Counted from the stretch's first letter, positions 1 to 8,988 are shown. The stretch: 64,000 bases of DNA from Terrimesophilobacter sp038243605 (GCA_038243605.1 JBBSQX010000003.1:143667-207666); one strand, 5' to 3'. The notes: generated from the letters alone by a model not told the origin. Translations and numbers: made by a program.

Positions 1-34
1 CCGTCAACACCGAGAGCATGACCGTGTGGCGCGC

Positions 35-1429
35 TCACAGAGTTGCGAGTGCGTCTTCGATGACACTGATGGCATCGAGGAGCTGTGCATCGCTGATCAC
101 GAGGCTGGGAAGGAATCGGATGACGTTGCCGTTGGTTCCCGCTGTCAACAGGATGATGCCGTGCTCGAACGCGTACTTCGAGATGGCGGAGACCGCGGCG
201 GCGTTTGGCGCCTTGGTGGTCTCGCCCGTTCCCGGCTGCACAAACTCGACGGCGATCATGGCGCCGAGGCCCCGCACCTCGCCGATGATGTCGTTCGACT
301 TTTGCAAGCGCAGTAGTTCACGCTTCAACGTGTTTTCTATGCGTGTTGCTTCGGCGAGCAAGCCCTTCTTCTCAATGGCATCGAAGACGGCGATTGCGGC
401 GGCGGTGGCCACCGGGTTGCCGCCGAAGGTTCCACCGAGGCCACCAGCGTGAGCGGCATCCATGATCTCAGCACGGCCAGTGACCGTGGCGAGTGGCAAG
501 CCGCCAGCGATTCCCTTCGCGGCAAGCACCAGATCCGGAACCAGTCCAAAGTGCTCGCTCGAGAAGTATTTTCCGGTGCGCGCCATGCCGGCCTGAATCT
601 CATCGGCGATAAAGACGATGCCGTTCTCGGTGCACCATTTCTGCAGCGCGGGGAGGTAGCCCTCTGCGGGCACCATAAACCCACCCTCGCCCTGAATCGG
701 CTCGACGACGAGGCACGCGAGGTCGGATGCCCCTGCGGTCTTCTCAAGGTAAGAGATGGTGCGCTCCGCGGCTTCTGCTCCGCTGAGGCCGTCCAAATAC
801 GGGTAGGAGTTGGGAGCGTGATGAATGTCGCCGACGAACGGGCCGAACCCGAGTCCGTACGGCATTGACTTGTAGTTCATGGCCATAGTGAGGTTGGTGC
901 GACCGTGGAAGGCGTGGTCGAGCACAGCAACGCCACGGCGCCCCGTGTACTTGCGGGCAATCTTGACGCCGTTCTCGACGGCTTCTGCACCCGAGTTGAC
1001 GAGAACCGATTTTTTCGCAAAGTCGCCGGGGGTGTGCTGTGCAAGAAGTTCTGCGACACGCACGTAGCCCTCGTAGGGGGTGATGGTGAAGAGACCGTGG
1101 GTGAGTTCGCCCACCTGGCGACGGGCGGCCTCGACCACGCCGTCATCCGTGTGACCGATCGTGGTTACGCCGATGCCTGAACCGAGATCGAGGAACTGGT
1201 TGCCGTCGATGTCGATGACGACGGCGCCGTGCGCCCGCTCAACGTAGATGGGGAACCCGGAGGCAACACCACTAGCGACGACAGCCTTGCGTCGCTCGTG
1301 CAGCGCCAGCGATTTCGGACCGGGTATCGAGGTCACAACGCGGCGTTCGCGTGGAAAGTCAGTGATGCTCGACTCGGCGGGCTGCGACGAGGTGGGCGCG
1401 GAAACGGGGGCAGAAAGCGTGTCAGTCAT
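35..1429 (-). CDS. gabT: 4-aminobutyrate aminotransferase (class III, PLP)
   Basis: A 464-residue class III aminotransferase that most likely moves the amino group of 4-aminobutyrate to 2-oxoglutarate, giving succinate semialdehyde in the cytoplasm. Visible: the PLP-phosphate motif NSGAEAVEN near residue 145, the pyridine-ring Asp in FIADEIQAG (D276), and the Schiff-base lysine in LAAKGIAGG (K305). The N-terminal stretch up to about residue 30 is Ser/Pro-rich and probably disordered. The ATG start lies 55 bp from the divergent OsmC-like gene, so the two share a promoter region. Length and motifs fit GabT; an ornithine or other omega-amino-acid transaminase is possible because substrate residues were not compared. 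No succinate-semialdehyde dehydrogenase gene lies inside the window. Confidence 0.85.
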   Translation of the reverse strand: MTDTLSAPVSAPTSSQPAESSITDFPRERRVVTSIPGPKSLALHERRKAVVASGVASGFPIYVERAHGAVVIDIDGNQFLDLGSGIGVTTIGHTDDGVVEAARRQVGELTHGLFTITPYEGYVRVAELLAQHTPGDFAKKSVLVNSGAEAVENGVKIARKYTGRRGVAVLDHAFHGRTNLTMAMNYKSMPYGLGFGPFVGDIHHAPNSYPYLDGLSGAEAAERTISYLEKTAGASDLACLVVEPIQGEGGFMVPAEGYLPALQKWCTENGIVFIADEIQAGMARTGKYFSSEHFGLVPDLVLAAKGIAGGLPLATVTGRAEIMDAAHAGGLGGTFGGNPVATAAAIAVFDAIEKKGLLAEATRIENTLKRELLRLQKSNDIIGEVRGLGAMIAVEFVQPGTGETTKAPNAAAVSAISKYAFEHGIILLTAGTNGNVIRFLPSLVISDAQLLDAISVIEDALATL

Positions 1430-1484
1430 AGTGGTGACAGTCTATCGCCGAGACGCTGTGTTCTGGGCTGATATCGTGCTGAGA

Positions 1485-1955
1485 ATGGGACGTGAACACC
1501 ACTACGAGACAACCATCGAATGGCGCGGAAACCGGGGAACCGGCACGAGCGGCTACCGAGACTACGGCCGAGAGCTGATGTTGACGACGGAGGGCAAGCA
1601 TCCGATCGAAGGTTCGGCGGATCGCACCTTCCACGGCAATGCTGACAGGTGGAACCCCGAGGACCTCATGGTGGCGGCACTCAGCCAGTGCCACATGCTT
1701 AGTTACCTGCATGTCGCGGTGATTCATGGTGTGGTCGTGACGGCGTACACCGATACCGCCGCAGGCACGATGGAGCAGACCGACGACGGAGGAGGCCGCT
1801 TTACGTCTGTCATCTTGCGCCCTGTCGTTACGGTGGCCTCCGCCGACATGGTCGATGCTGCACGTGAGGCTCACCACGAAGCGAGCCAAAAATGCTTTAT
1901 CGCGAATTCGGTGAACTTTGCCGTGCACCACGAGGCGCGCATCGTCGTAGGCTGA
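1485..1955 (+). CDS. OsmC/Ohr-family thiol peroxidase-like protein
   Basis: A 156-residue OsmC-family protein. This family reduces organic hydroperoxides with a pair of cysteines. One Cys sits in the helix motif SQCHMLSYLH and the second in QKCFIANSVN, the usual spacing for OsmC. The residues RWNPEDLMVAALS before the first Cys are also typical. I chose ATG 1485; an in-frame GTG at 1476 is an alternative, and a longer frame open from 1248 overlaps gabT and is unlikely. It is transcribed divergently from gabT. Both cysteines are intact, so peroxidase activity is plausible; the exact subfamily (OsmC, Ohr or YhfA) is not resolved. Confidence 0.8.
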   Translation: MGREHHYETTIEWRGNRGTGTSGYRDYGRELMLTTEGKHPIEGSADRTFHGNADRWNPEDLMVAALSQCHMLSYLHVAVIHGVVVTAYTDTAAGTMEQTDDGGGRFTSVILRPVVTVASADMVDAAREAHHEASQKCFIANSVNFAVHHEARIVVG

Positions 1956-2055
1956 GTGTTTCGCCTACTCTTGTCAGCTTCTTCCTAGCGAATGACGGCA
2001 GGATGGTGCAGTCTCATGCTGTTTGGCGAACCCCATACTTAATGAAAGAAGTTCT

Positions 2056-3069
2056 GTGCCTTCTCTGCTCACCGTGCCCAAGTTCGTCACGACTCTTGCT
2101 GTGGCTGCCATGGTTGCGATCTCCGTCGTGTCGTGCAGCTCGTCCAGCTTGTCAGCGGATGCTTCGTGCGAAGCGACAGCCTCTGGCGCCCACTCTTCGT
2201 CGATCAAAGTCTCCGGGGATTTCGGTAAAGAGCCGAAAGTTACGATGCCTCCCACGTTTGAGGTGAAAAAGACGGAACGCAGTGTTCTCATTTCTGGCGA
2301 CGGGGCTGCTGTCCTTGGCGGTGAATTGGTCACCGCAAATTACGGCGCATACAACGCGTCAACGGGCAAGCCGGTGAAGCTTGACGAAACGTCGACGTGG
2401 ACAGAAACGACCTTTGCCGTCGACGACACGATGAAGAGTTCGCTTGTCGGGCTCTACAAGACTTTGAAGTGCTCCCACGTAGGAGACCGCATCGTCTCTG
2501 CGATTCCTGCTGGCGAACTTTTTGGCGCCATGGGAGTGGATATGACTCCTCTAGGAATCGGCGCAAAAGACACCCTCGTTTTCATCTTCGATATCAACAA
2601 GGTTGAGCCAGCGCCCACAGACACCCCGGCACCGGATGCTGAGCCGAAGCCTTTGGCAACGCCGTCTGAGTGGGTAGAGAACGTGCCAACAGTGGATCTC
2701 GCGGCTGATGTACCTGTCGTGACGTTGCCAGCAACTTCACCGCCTACCGAACTTCAGCTGAAGGTCATTACTGAAGGGACCGGCGCGTTAGTTGCAGACC
2801 AGAAGTCAAGCGTGACCGTCGATTACCAGGGCATCTCGTGGGATACCGGCACGATTTTCGACCAGAGCTACACCCGTGGAGAGCCGGCGACGTTCCCTGT
2901 CGGCGGAGTCATCGAAGGCTTTGCGGCAGCGATGCTGGGGCAGAAGGTCGGGGCGACCGTTCTCGTCACCATTCCTCCTGCCTACGGCTACGGCGAGGGC
3001 GAGATTAGCGACAAAGATTTGAAAGGCCAAACGCTTGTCTTTCTCATCCAGATCCACGACGTGAAGTGA
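2056..3069 (+). CDS. FKBP-type peptidyl-prolyl isomerase, lipoprotein
   Basis: A predicted exported lipoprotein of 337 residues. A hydrophobic signal stretch ends in VVSC, a lipobox whose Cys is followed by a Ser run. There are two FKBP-like halves: a weaker one at about residues 60-195 and a clear C-terminal FKBP domain with VDYQG, IFDQSY, GVIEGF and the PPAYGYG loop. A Pro/Ala/Thr linker separates them. It probably catalyses prolyl cis-trans isomerisation on the outer membrane face. I chose GTG 2056 because an AAAGAAG ribosome-binding site lies just upstream; the frame is open from 2023. It precedes the dxr-like gene by 32 bp and may be cotranscribed with it. Confidence 0.8.
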   Translation: MPSLLTVPKFVTTLAVAAMVAISVVSCSSSSLSADASCEATASGAHSSSIKVSGDFGKEPKVTMPPTFEVKKTERSVLISGDGAAVLGGELVTANYGAYNASTGKPVKLDETSTWTETTFAVDDTMKSSLVGLYKTLKCSHVGDRIVSAIPAGELFGAMGVDMTPLGIGAKDTLVFIFDINKVEPAPTDTPAPDAEPKPLATPSEWVENVPTVDLAADVPVVTLPATSPPTELQLKVITEGTGALVADQKSSVTVDYQGISWDTGTIFDQSYTRGEPATFPVGGVIEGFAAAMLGQKVGATVLVTIPPAYGYGEGEISDKDLKGQTLVFLIQIHDVK

Positions 3070-3101
3070 GTTTAGAGAAGGCTTTCTAGGAGATTCCGCT
3101 T

Positions 3102-4184
3102 GTGCGCAAGGTCATCGTGCTTGGCTCCACCGGCTCACTAGGGGTGCAGGCACTAGAGGTGATTGGCGCCAACCCCGATCGATTTGAGCTTGTCGGACTT
3201 GCGGCGGGCCGCAATCGCACGTTGTTGCACGCGCAGGCACGAGCATTCGGCGTCGAGCACACCGCGGTGGGAGCAATCGACGCAGAGCAACTTATCCGCA
3301 CTGTCGAGACCGATGTGGTGTTTAACGGCATCACCGGAACCGCAGGGCTTCTGCCAACGATCGCCGCGCTAGAAGAGGGCCGCACGCTGGCCCTCGCCAA
3401 CAAAGAGAGTCTCATTGTGGGCGGCGGGTTGGTGACCGGTATTGCGGCGCCGGGGCAAATCGTTCCAGTGGATTCTGGGCACTCGGCGATTGCACAAGCG
3501 CTCCCGCCCGGGAGTGAAGATCAGGTACGCCGGCTCGTGCTGACGACATCCGGTGGCGCGCTCTATGGGCGCAGTCGCGAGTCGCTAGAAAGTGTCACGC
3601 CGGAGCACGCGCGTGGCCACTCCGCCTGGGAGATGGGCCGCGTCGAGACGACGAACTCGGCCACCATGGTCGACATGGGTCTCAACGTTTTGGGCGCCCA
3701 TCTGCTCTTCGACGTTCCGTACGATCGCATCGAAATTCTGGTGCACCGGCAATCGATCGTGCAGTCAATGGTGGAGTTCGTGGATGGCTCCACGATTGCC
3801 CAAGCTTCACCCCTCAATATGCGTCTTCCCATCTCGATTGCCCTCGGCTGGCCGAACCGGGTTGCTGGTGCCGGTATCTCGCTTAACTGGACGTCACCCA
3901 CGACATGGTCGTTCGAGCCTCTCGATGACAGCGCATTCCCCGCGGTGGCCCTTGCGCGCAAAGTCGGGATCGCGGCTGGCGCGTACCCTGCAGTGTTCAA
4001 CGCGGCTAACGAGGAGGCTGTTGCGGCGTTCCATGATGGACGGATTCGCTTTGTCGATATCGTTGACACAATCGAGGGTGTGATCGATCAATTCACCCCT
4101 GAGGTTGGCGAACTGAGTATCGAAAGCCTCACTCAGGCAGAGCACTGGGCGCGTTCGGCGGCCAATAGGCTGATCTCCAGCTAA
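3102..4184 (+). CDS. dxr: DXR-like protein with a degraded active site
   Basis: A 360-residue homologue of 1-deoxy-D-xylulose-5-phosphate reductoisomerase (MEP isoprenoid pathway), directly upstream of rseP. Fold signatures are kept: the NADPH loop GSTGSLG at residues 8-14, NGITGTAGL, LANKESLIVGG and HSAWEMG with H173. Residues known as essential in E. coli DXR are changed. The metal ligand Glu152 is Gly126 (VDSGHS), Asn227-Lys228 are Asp191-Met192, the metal ligand Glu231 is Asn195 (DMGLNVLG), and His257 is Gln221 (HRQSIVQSM). Only the Asp150 equivalent, D124, remains of the three metal acids. The frame is intact with an AGGAG site before GTG 3102, so the gene looks maintained. Canonical DXR activity is doubtful; another function is an inference. 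Confidence 0.75.
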   Translation: MRKVIVLGSTGSLGVQALEVIGANPDRFELVGLAAGRNRTLLHAQARAFGVEHTAVGAIDAEQLIRTVETDVVFNGITGTAGLLPTIAALEEGRTLALANKESLIVGGGLVTGIAAPGQIVPVDSGHSAIAQALPPGSEDQVRRLVLTTSGGALYGRSRESLESVTPEHARGHSAWEMGRVETTNSATMVDMGLNVLGAHLLFDVPYDRIEILVHRQSIVQSMVEFVDGSTIAQASPLNMRLPISIALGWPNRVAGAGISLNWTSPTTWSFEPLDDSAFPAVALARKVGIAAGAYPAVFNAANEEAVAAFHDGRIRFVDIVDTIEGVIDQFTPEVGELSIESLTQAEHWARSAANRLISS

Positions 4185-4203
4185 CGACAGGTAATCTCAC
4201 TCC

Positions 4204-5613
4204 ATGGAAACCGTGCTTCTCTACATCCTCGGCATCGTCATCGTTGCCGTGGGGCTTGCGATTTCTATTGCCCTGCACGAGCTCGGCCACCTGATTCCCG
4301 CGAAACTTTTCGGTGTACGGGTTGGCCAGTACATGATTGGTTTCGGCCCGACAGTGTGGTCGCGAAAGCGCGGCGAGACGGAGTACGGAATCAAAGCGAT
4401 TCCGCTCGGTGGCTACATTTCGATGGCAGGAATGTTTCCGCCAGAAAAGTCCGGAGGGCGTGGACGCACCGCCAGCACTGGGTTCTTTCAGACTCTGGTG
4501 CAAGATGCGGGCGAGGCCGGCGCCGACGTGGTCGTTGATGCTGAAGTAGAGAAGCGAAACGGCGTGTTTACGGCCATGGTGCAGGAGGCCAGGGCGTCGA
4601 GTGCCGATACCGTTCTCGACGGCGAAGAGCACCGCACGTTTTATGGACTCGCCATCTGGAAGCGCATCATCATCATGCTCGGTGGCCCGTTCATGAACCT
4701 CGTGATCGCCGTGGTGTTGTTTGCTGTTGTGCTCAGTGGCGTTGGTGCGCAGCAGGCCAGCACAACGGTCGGGAGCGTCAGCGAGTGCCTTCTGCCGGCA
4801 ACAAGCACGCAGAAGTCATGCTCGCCGAGTGACCCACTGGCGCCAGGTGCACAAGCCGGGATCAAGCCAGGGGACCGGCTCGTGAGCATCGACGGAACGC
4901 CGGTGAAAGACTGGGCTCAGGTCATCGGCATCGTGCAGGCCTCGCCCGCGAAGCAACTGTCGCTTGTCGTCGAGCGTGATGGCGAGTCGATGAGTGTTCC
5001 AGTGACGCCAGCACTCACCCAGCGTTTTGTTGCCGGTGAGGATGGCAAAGTTGCCACAAACGCGGACGGAACACCGCGCACCGATGACGTGGGAATGCTC
5101 GGAATCACCGCAGCGCTGGAGTACGTGCGACAGCCGCTCACCGCAGTACTGCCGGCCGTGGGGGCCAATATTGCGGGTGTCGCCAACATCATCATCCACT
5201 TGCCGCAAAGACTCGTCGATGTGTGGAACGCTGCATTTGGTCCGGACGAGCGTGACCCGAACGGACCGCTCAGCGTGGTTGGCGTTGGGCGAATTGCGGG
5301 TGAGGTGACGAGTATCAACACCATCCCTGTTGCGGATCGCGCCGCGTACCTCATTGGTCTGGTTGGCTCAGTGAACATTGCCCTTCTCGTGTTCAATCTC
5401 ATTCCGCTCATGCCTCTCGATGGAGGTCACGTCGCTGGCGCGCTGTGGGAGGGCATCCGAAAACTCTTTGCCAAGCTCTTCAAGCGCCCGGATCCTGGCC
5501 CAGTCGACACGGCCAAGGTGATTCCCCTGACGCTTGCCGTGGTCGTGGTTCTCGGCGCGATGAGCCTTCTGCTCATCTACGCCGACATCGTGAAGCCGAT
5601 ATCACCCTTCTGA
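4204..5613 (+). CDS. rseP: RseP-type site-2 metalloprotease
   Basis: A 469-residue intramembrane zinc protease of the M50B family, which cuts membrane-anchored anti-sigma factors or signal-peptide remnants. The first membrane helix carries HELGH (H25, E26, H29). The third zinc ligand is in LDGG near the C-terminus (D406). A PDZ domain lies between, marked by AGIKPGDRLVSIDG. At least four membrane segments are visible. A hydrophilic insertion of about 60 residues after the GGYI segment makes it somewhat longer than the E. coli enzyme. It starts 19 bp after the dxr-like gene, the usual order in actinobacteria. The usual next gene, ispG, is not present. Confidence 0.9.
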   Translation: METVLLYILGIVIVAVGLAISIALHELGHLIPAKLFGVRVGQYMIGFGPTVWSRKRGETEYGIKAIPLGGYISMAGMFPPEKSGGRGRTASTGFFQTLVQDAGEAGADVVVDAEVEKRNGVFTAMVQEARASSADTVLDGEEHRTFYGLAIWKRIIIMLGGPFMNLVIAVVLFAVVLSGVGAQQASTTVGSVSECLLPATSTQKSCSPSDPLAPGAQAGIKPGDRLVSIDGTPVKDWAQVIGIVQASPAKQLSLVVERDGESMSVPVTPALTQRFVAGEDGKVATNADGTPRTDDVGMLGITAALEYVRQPLTAVLPAVGANIAGVANIIIHLPQRLVDVWNAAFGPDERDPNGPLSVVGVGRIAGEVTSINTIPVADRAAYLIGLVGSVNIALLVFNLIPLMPLDGGHVAGALWEGIRKLFAKLFKRPDPGPVDTAKVIPLTLAVVVVLGAMSLLLIYADIVKPISPF

Positions 5614-5630
5614 CCCGGTTGCCGGGCTCT

Positions 5631-5694
5631 GGGCGTCACGTTGAGGTCGCGGGTGTGGCGGGCCTCTCTGGGCGGCGATCTCAACATCACGCCC
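5631..5694. terminator. Inverted repeat between convergent rseP and thiolase
   Basis: Arms 5631-5645 and 5680-5694 are complementary over 15 bases with two mismatches (GGGCGTCACGTTGAG against its partner), with a 34-base GC-rich loop. A smaller CCCGG-TTG-CCGGG hairpin lies just before, at about 5617-5629. They sit in the 94-bp space between two convergent genes, so a two-way terminator is the likely role. There is no clear T-run. Confidence 0.5.
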
Positions 5695-5707
5695 AAATGC
5701 CCACGAG

Positions 5708-6883
5708 CTACCTGCTGAGAAGCAGGGCTTCGCCTTGGCCGCCGCCACCACAGAGTGAGACCGCTGCTCGCCCGCTACCGCGACGCTTCAGCTCGTACGC
5801 CGCGTGCAGTGCGAGGCGGGCTCCTGAGGCGCCAATCGGGTGCCCGAGGGCAATCGCGCCACCGTGGATGTTCACGATGTCGAGACTCACGCCTAGCGCG
5901 CGGCTCGAGTGCAGTGTTACTGCGGCGAAGGCTTCGTTGATCTCGATGAAGTCGAGGTCGCTGGTTTCCCACTCTGCGCGTTCGAGCGCGGCGGCGATGG
6001 CGTGAGCTGGCTGCGCGTGCAACGAGTTATCAGGCCCGGCAACCTGGCCTGAGGCGCCAACGACGGCAAGCAACTCAAGGTTGTGTGCCTCTGCGTACTC
6101 GCGACTGCACAGGATGAGCGCTGCGGCTCCATCGCTGATCTGTGAGGAGTTGCCGGCGGTAATCGTGCCGTCTTTATCAAAAGCTGGCTTCAAGCCGGCG
6201 AGTGTTTCTGCTGTGCTTTCTGCGCGAATACCCTCGTCAGCGGAGACTACGGTGTCACGTTTGCGCCCCTTGACGGTGACAGGGGTGATTTCTTCCGCGA
6301 GAAGGTCGGCTGAGGCGCCCGCTCGCTGGTGGGAGGATGCGGCAATGCGGTCTTGATCGCCGCGTGAGATTCCGAGTGGCACGTTGTACCGCTCGGTTGA
6401 CATACCCATGGAGGTCTTGTCGAACGCATCTGAGAGGCCGTCATGTGCCATGTGGTCAAGGGCTTCGATGCTGCCGTACTGCCAACCCTTGCGGGAGCCC
6501 ATGAGAAGGTGCGGGGCTTGGCTCATTGATTCCTGGCCGCCCACTGCCACCACGTCGGCTTCACCTGTGCGGATGAGACGTGCACCGTCGATGATGGCGG
6601 TGAGGCCTGAGAGGCACAGCTTGTTGATTGTTGTCGCCGGCACGTTCCAACCGATGCCTGCCGCAATAGAAGTCTGGCGTGCGGGGCCTTGCCCTGCTCC
6701 GGCTTGAAGCACCTGCCCGAAGATCACCGCATTGATATCTGCAACGTTTACCCTTGACCGCTCAAGGGCGGCGCGCAATGCTGCTGCCCCTAATTCCACT
6801 GAGGTGAGTGCAGAGAGCGCTCCATTCAGTTTTGCGAGGGGAGTGCGAGCTCCGGCGAGGATGACGACATCGCGCTGATTCAT
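5708..6883 (-). CDS. Acetyl-CoA C-acetyltransferase (thiolase)
   Basis: A 391-residue thiolase that joins or cleaves acetoacetyl-CoA and acetyl-CoA, or longer 3-oxoacyl-CoA. All catalytic residues are seen: C90 in NKLCLSGL, H348 in ALGHPIGASG and C378 in SLCGGGGQG. I chose ATG 6883 because GGAG lies seven bases upstream; the frame is open to 6979 but the extra N-terminus is unlike thiolases. It is divergent from the ABC transporter/CoA-transferase operon at 7024-17016, whose CoA-transferase and hydroxybutyrate-dehydrogenase-like genes would supply acetoacetyl-CoA. It could also serve the last step of phenylacetate breakdown, since no other Cys-type thiolase is in the window. Confidence 0.88.
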   Translation of the reverse strand: MNQRDVVILAGARTPLAKLNGALSALTSVELGAAALRAALERSRVNVADINAVIFGQVLQAGAGQGPARQTSIAAGIGWNVPATTINKLCLSGLTAIIDGARLIRTGEADVVAVGGQESMSQAPHLLMGSRKGWQYGSIEALDHMAHDGLSDAFDKTSMGMSTERYNVPLGISRGDQDRIAASSHQRAGASADLLAEEITPVTVKGRKRDTVVSADEGIRAESTAETLAGLKPAFDKDGTITAGNSSQISDGAAALILCSREYAEAHNLELLAVVGASGQVAGPDNSLHAQPAHAIAAALERAEWETSDLDFIEINEAFAAVTLHSSRALGVSLDIVNIHGGAIALGHPIGASGARLALHAAYELKRRGSGRAAVSLCGGGGQGEALLLSR

Positions 6884-6925
6884 TGTGTGCTCCATGGCGA
6901 GTTGCGAAAAAGGGGTGGTGTGTAT

Positions 6926-6955
6926 TTGACACTCTATCGCGTCAGGGGTTAGGTT
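6926..6955 (+). promoter_or_regulatory. Promoter of the ABC transporter / CoA-transferase operon
   Basis: TTGACA at 6926-6931 and TAGGTT at 6950-6955 are separated by 18 bases, a good sigma-70-type promoter reading towards the gene at 7024. It lies in the divergent space with the thiolase gene. Confidence 0.5.
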
Positions 6956-6965
6956 ACTGAGACCT

Positions 6966-6992
6966 GAATCGTCTGTCATGTTTGGACGATTC
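6966..6992. promoter_or_regulatory. Perfect inverted repeat, candidate TetR operator
   Basis: GAATCGTC at 6966-6973 and its exact complement GACGATTC at 6985-6992 are spaced by 11 bases, just downstream of the predicted -10 at 6950. The spacing and place suit a repressor site. The TetR-family protein encoded inside the operon (13220-13909) is the natural candidate; that link is an inference. Confidence 0.45.
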
Positions 6993-7023
6993 CCTCACGT
7001 CCCACAGCATGAAAGGCAGTGAA

Positions 7024-8214
7024 ATGCGAGTATCAAAGAAGTACCTCGCTCCGGCCATCCTGGCCATAGCAGGTCTAGCGCTCGCCGGATGCGCGCCAAC
7101 GGAACAGGCTAACCCCGGTACCGAGCAGGCAGCGGTGAAGGTCGCCATCATCACTTCGACCACGGGCCCTCTCGCCGGGTACGGGGCCGAATACACTCAG
7201 GGCTTCAAGGCGGGGCTTGACCACGCCACCGACGGCACAGGCAAGGTCGATGGCCGCACAATCGATATTACGTATGTCGATGACGCTGGCGATGCCGATA
7301 AGGCAGTCTCCGCGGCAAAGGAAGCGATCGGAAACGGCACCAAGATCATCGCGGGAACCGCATCATCCGGAATCGCGCTCGCCGTCGCCGAGCAAGCAGA
7401 GCAGAACAAGATTCTTTATATCTCTGGCCCCGCAGCCGCTGACGCCATCACCGGCGTGAACGACTACACGTTCCGGTCAGGGCGCCAGACGATGCAGGAT
7501 GTCGCCACCGCCGGCACCTTCGTGGGTGACCTCAGCGGCAAGAGCGTGCTCGTGTTCGCACAGGACACCGCATTCGGTCAGGGTAACGTTGCCGGCGTCA
7601 CCGCGATCCTCGGTGCCAAGGGTGCCAACGTTGTCGGCGAACTCGTTCCAGAAGATGCAACGGAGTTCACCCCGTTCGCTCAGAAGATCCGTGACGCGAA
7701 CCCCGACATGGTCTTCGTTGCATGGGCGGGAGCCTCAACAGGTGCAATGTGGCAGGCACTCTCTCAACAGGGTGTCTTCGATGTTGCCCCAGTGGTCACC
7801 GGACTCGCCGACATCGCCAGCTACGGCGCATACGGCGAAGCAAGCGAGAACATCAGCTTCTTGAACCATTACTTCGGTGGTGCATCGGGAACAGACATCG
7901 AGAAGCAGATGATCAGCTTCCTCGACAAGAACGGCGAGAAGGCTGACCTGTTCACGCCGGACGGATTCGCCGCGGCCCAGATGATCGTTCACGCTATCAA
8001 GGATGGCGGCGGCGATGACGTTGCTCAGATGATCGCAGCGCTCGAGGGCTGGAGCTTCGACTCCGTCAAGGGCAACATGACGATCCGTGCTGAAGACCAC
8101 GCGCTCATCCAGCCGATGTTCCAGGCCAAGCTCGTTGCCTCCGGTGACACCTTCGTTCCTGAGCTCATCAAGGTCATCGACGCCGACACTGTCGCGCCGC
8201 CGGTCACGAAGTAG
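7024..8214 (+). CDS. ABC transporter substrate-binding lipoprotein (LivK type)
   Basis: A 396-residue extracellular binding protein of the type-1 periplasmic fold used by branched-chain amino acid (HAAT) importers. The signal peptide ends in the lipobox LALAGC. The mature domain starts with VKVAIITSTTGPLAGYG, the usual opening of this family. The ATG at 7024 follows an AAAGG site; the frame is open from 6982 but the extra residues precede the signal peptide. It leads an operon with two permeases, two ATPases and CoA-metabolic enzymes, so the ligand may be an organic acid and not an amino acid (inference from context). Confidence 0.85.
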   Translation: MRVSKKYLAPAILAIAGLALAGCAPTEQANPGTEQAAVKVAIITSTTGPLAGYGAEYTQGFKAGLDHATDGTGKVDGRTIDITYVDDAGDADKAVSAAKEAIGNGTKIIAGTASSGIALAVAEQAEQNKILYISGPAAADAITGVNDYTFRSGRQTMQDVATAGTFVGDLSGKSVLVFAQDTAFGQGNVAGVTAILGAKGANVVGELVPEDATEFTPFAQKIRDANPDMVFVAWAGASTGAMWQALSQQGVFDVAPVVTGLADIASYGAYGEASENISFLNHYFGGASGTDIEKQMISFLDKNGEKADLFTPDGFAAAQMIVHAIKDGGGDDVAQMIAALEGWSFDSVKGNMTIRAEDHALIQPMFQAKLVASGDTFVPELIKVIDADTVAPPVTK

Positions 8215-8226
8215 CATCAGCACACT

Positions 8227-8988
8227 ATGAATGCCAACCAGCCCGTGCTCGAAGCAGAGCACCTCAGCCTCCAGATCGGTGGCGCACGCATTCTTGATGA
8301 CGTGTCGTTCTCGGTTGCAGCGGGTGAGATGCTCGGTGTCATCGGACCGAACGGAGCAGGAAAAACCACACTGTTCAACCTGATCTCCGGCGTGATCGTC
8401 CCCACCAAGGGAACGATCCGTCTGGCGGGGCGTGACGTCACGAATGAGCAGATTCATCGCCGAGCACGGGCTGGGCTTGGCAGAACATTTCAAACATCGA
8501 GCCTGTTCAACGGGCTCACCGCGGTGGAGAACGTAAGGCTTGCCGCTCAGGTCGCCCTGGGCGGCAGTCTCTCCATCGTGCGTTTTCCGCATCGCGGGGA
8601 TCGCGCCACCATCATCGCCATGGAACGTTTAGACGAGGTCGGCCTCACGCATCACGCCACAACGGATGCGGGAGTGCTCTCCCACGGCGACAAACGCAAA
8701 CTTGAAATCGCGATGCTTCTCGCCACTGAGCCCAGCGTCATCCTGCTGGATGAACCGATGGCGGGGGTGGCCTCTGGCGACGTACCCGGCCTTGTTGAGG
8801 TCATCCGTGGCCTTCACAAAACTGGCGGGCGCACTGTACTTATGGTCGAACACCACATCGACGTCGTGCTTGGACTTGTCGACACCGTCGCGGTCATGCA
8901 CCACGGAAAACTTCTCGCCCACGACACCCCGGAGGCCGTGATGGCAAACCCGGCGGTACAGGGTGCTTACTTGGGAGACGCCGCGTGA
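8227..8988 (+). CDS. livG: ABC transporter ATPase (LivG type)
   Basis: A 253-residue ATPase of a branched-chain-amino-acid-type importer. Walker A is GPNGAGKTT, the signature segment is the variant LSHGDKRKLE, and Walker B is VILLDEPMAG, followed by the switch histidine in MVEHH. The LSHGD signature and EPMAG Walker B are typical of LivG as opposed to LivF. The gene starts 12 bp after the binding-protein gene and its last four bases overlap the next ATPase gene, indicating translational coupling. The protein would act at the inner membrane face with LivF, LivH and LivM. Confidence 0.88.
   Translation: MNANQPVLEAEHLSLQIGGARILDDVSFSVAAGEMLGVIGPNGAGKTTLFNLISGVIVPTKGTIRLAGRDVTNEQIHRRARAGLGRTFQTSSLFNGLTAVENVRLAAQVALGGSLSIVRFPHRGDRATIIAMERLDEVGLTHHATTDAGVLSHGDKRKLEIAMLLATEPSVILLDEPMAGVASGDVPGLVEVIRGLHKTGGRTVLMVEHHIDVVLGLVDTVAVMHHGKLLAHDTPEAVMANPAVQGAYLGDAA

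Noticed and set aside
1248..1484. Upstream extension of the OsmC-like reading frame
   Set aside because: It lies inside gabT on the opposite strand and adds residues unlike the OsmC family; ATG 1485 fits the family start.
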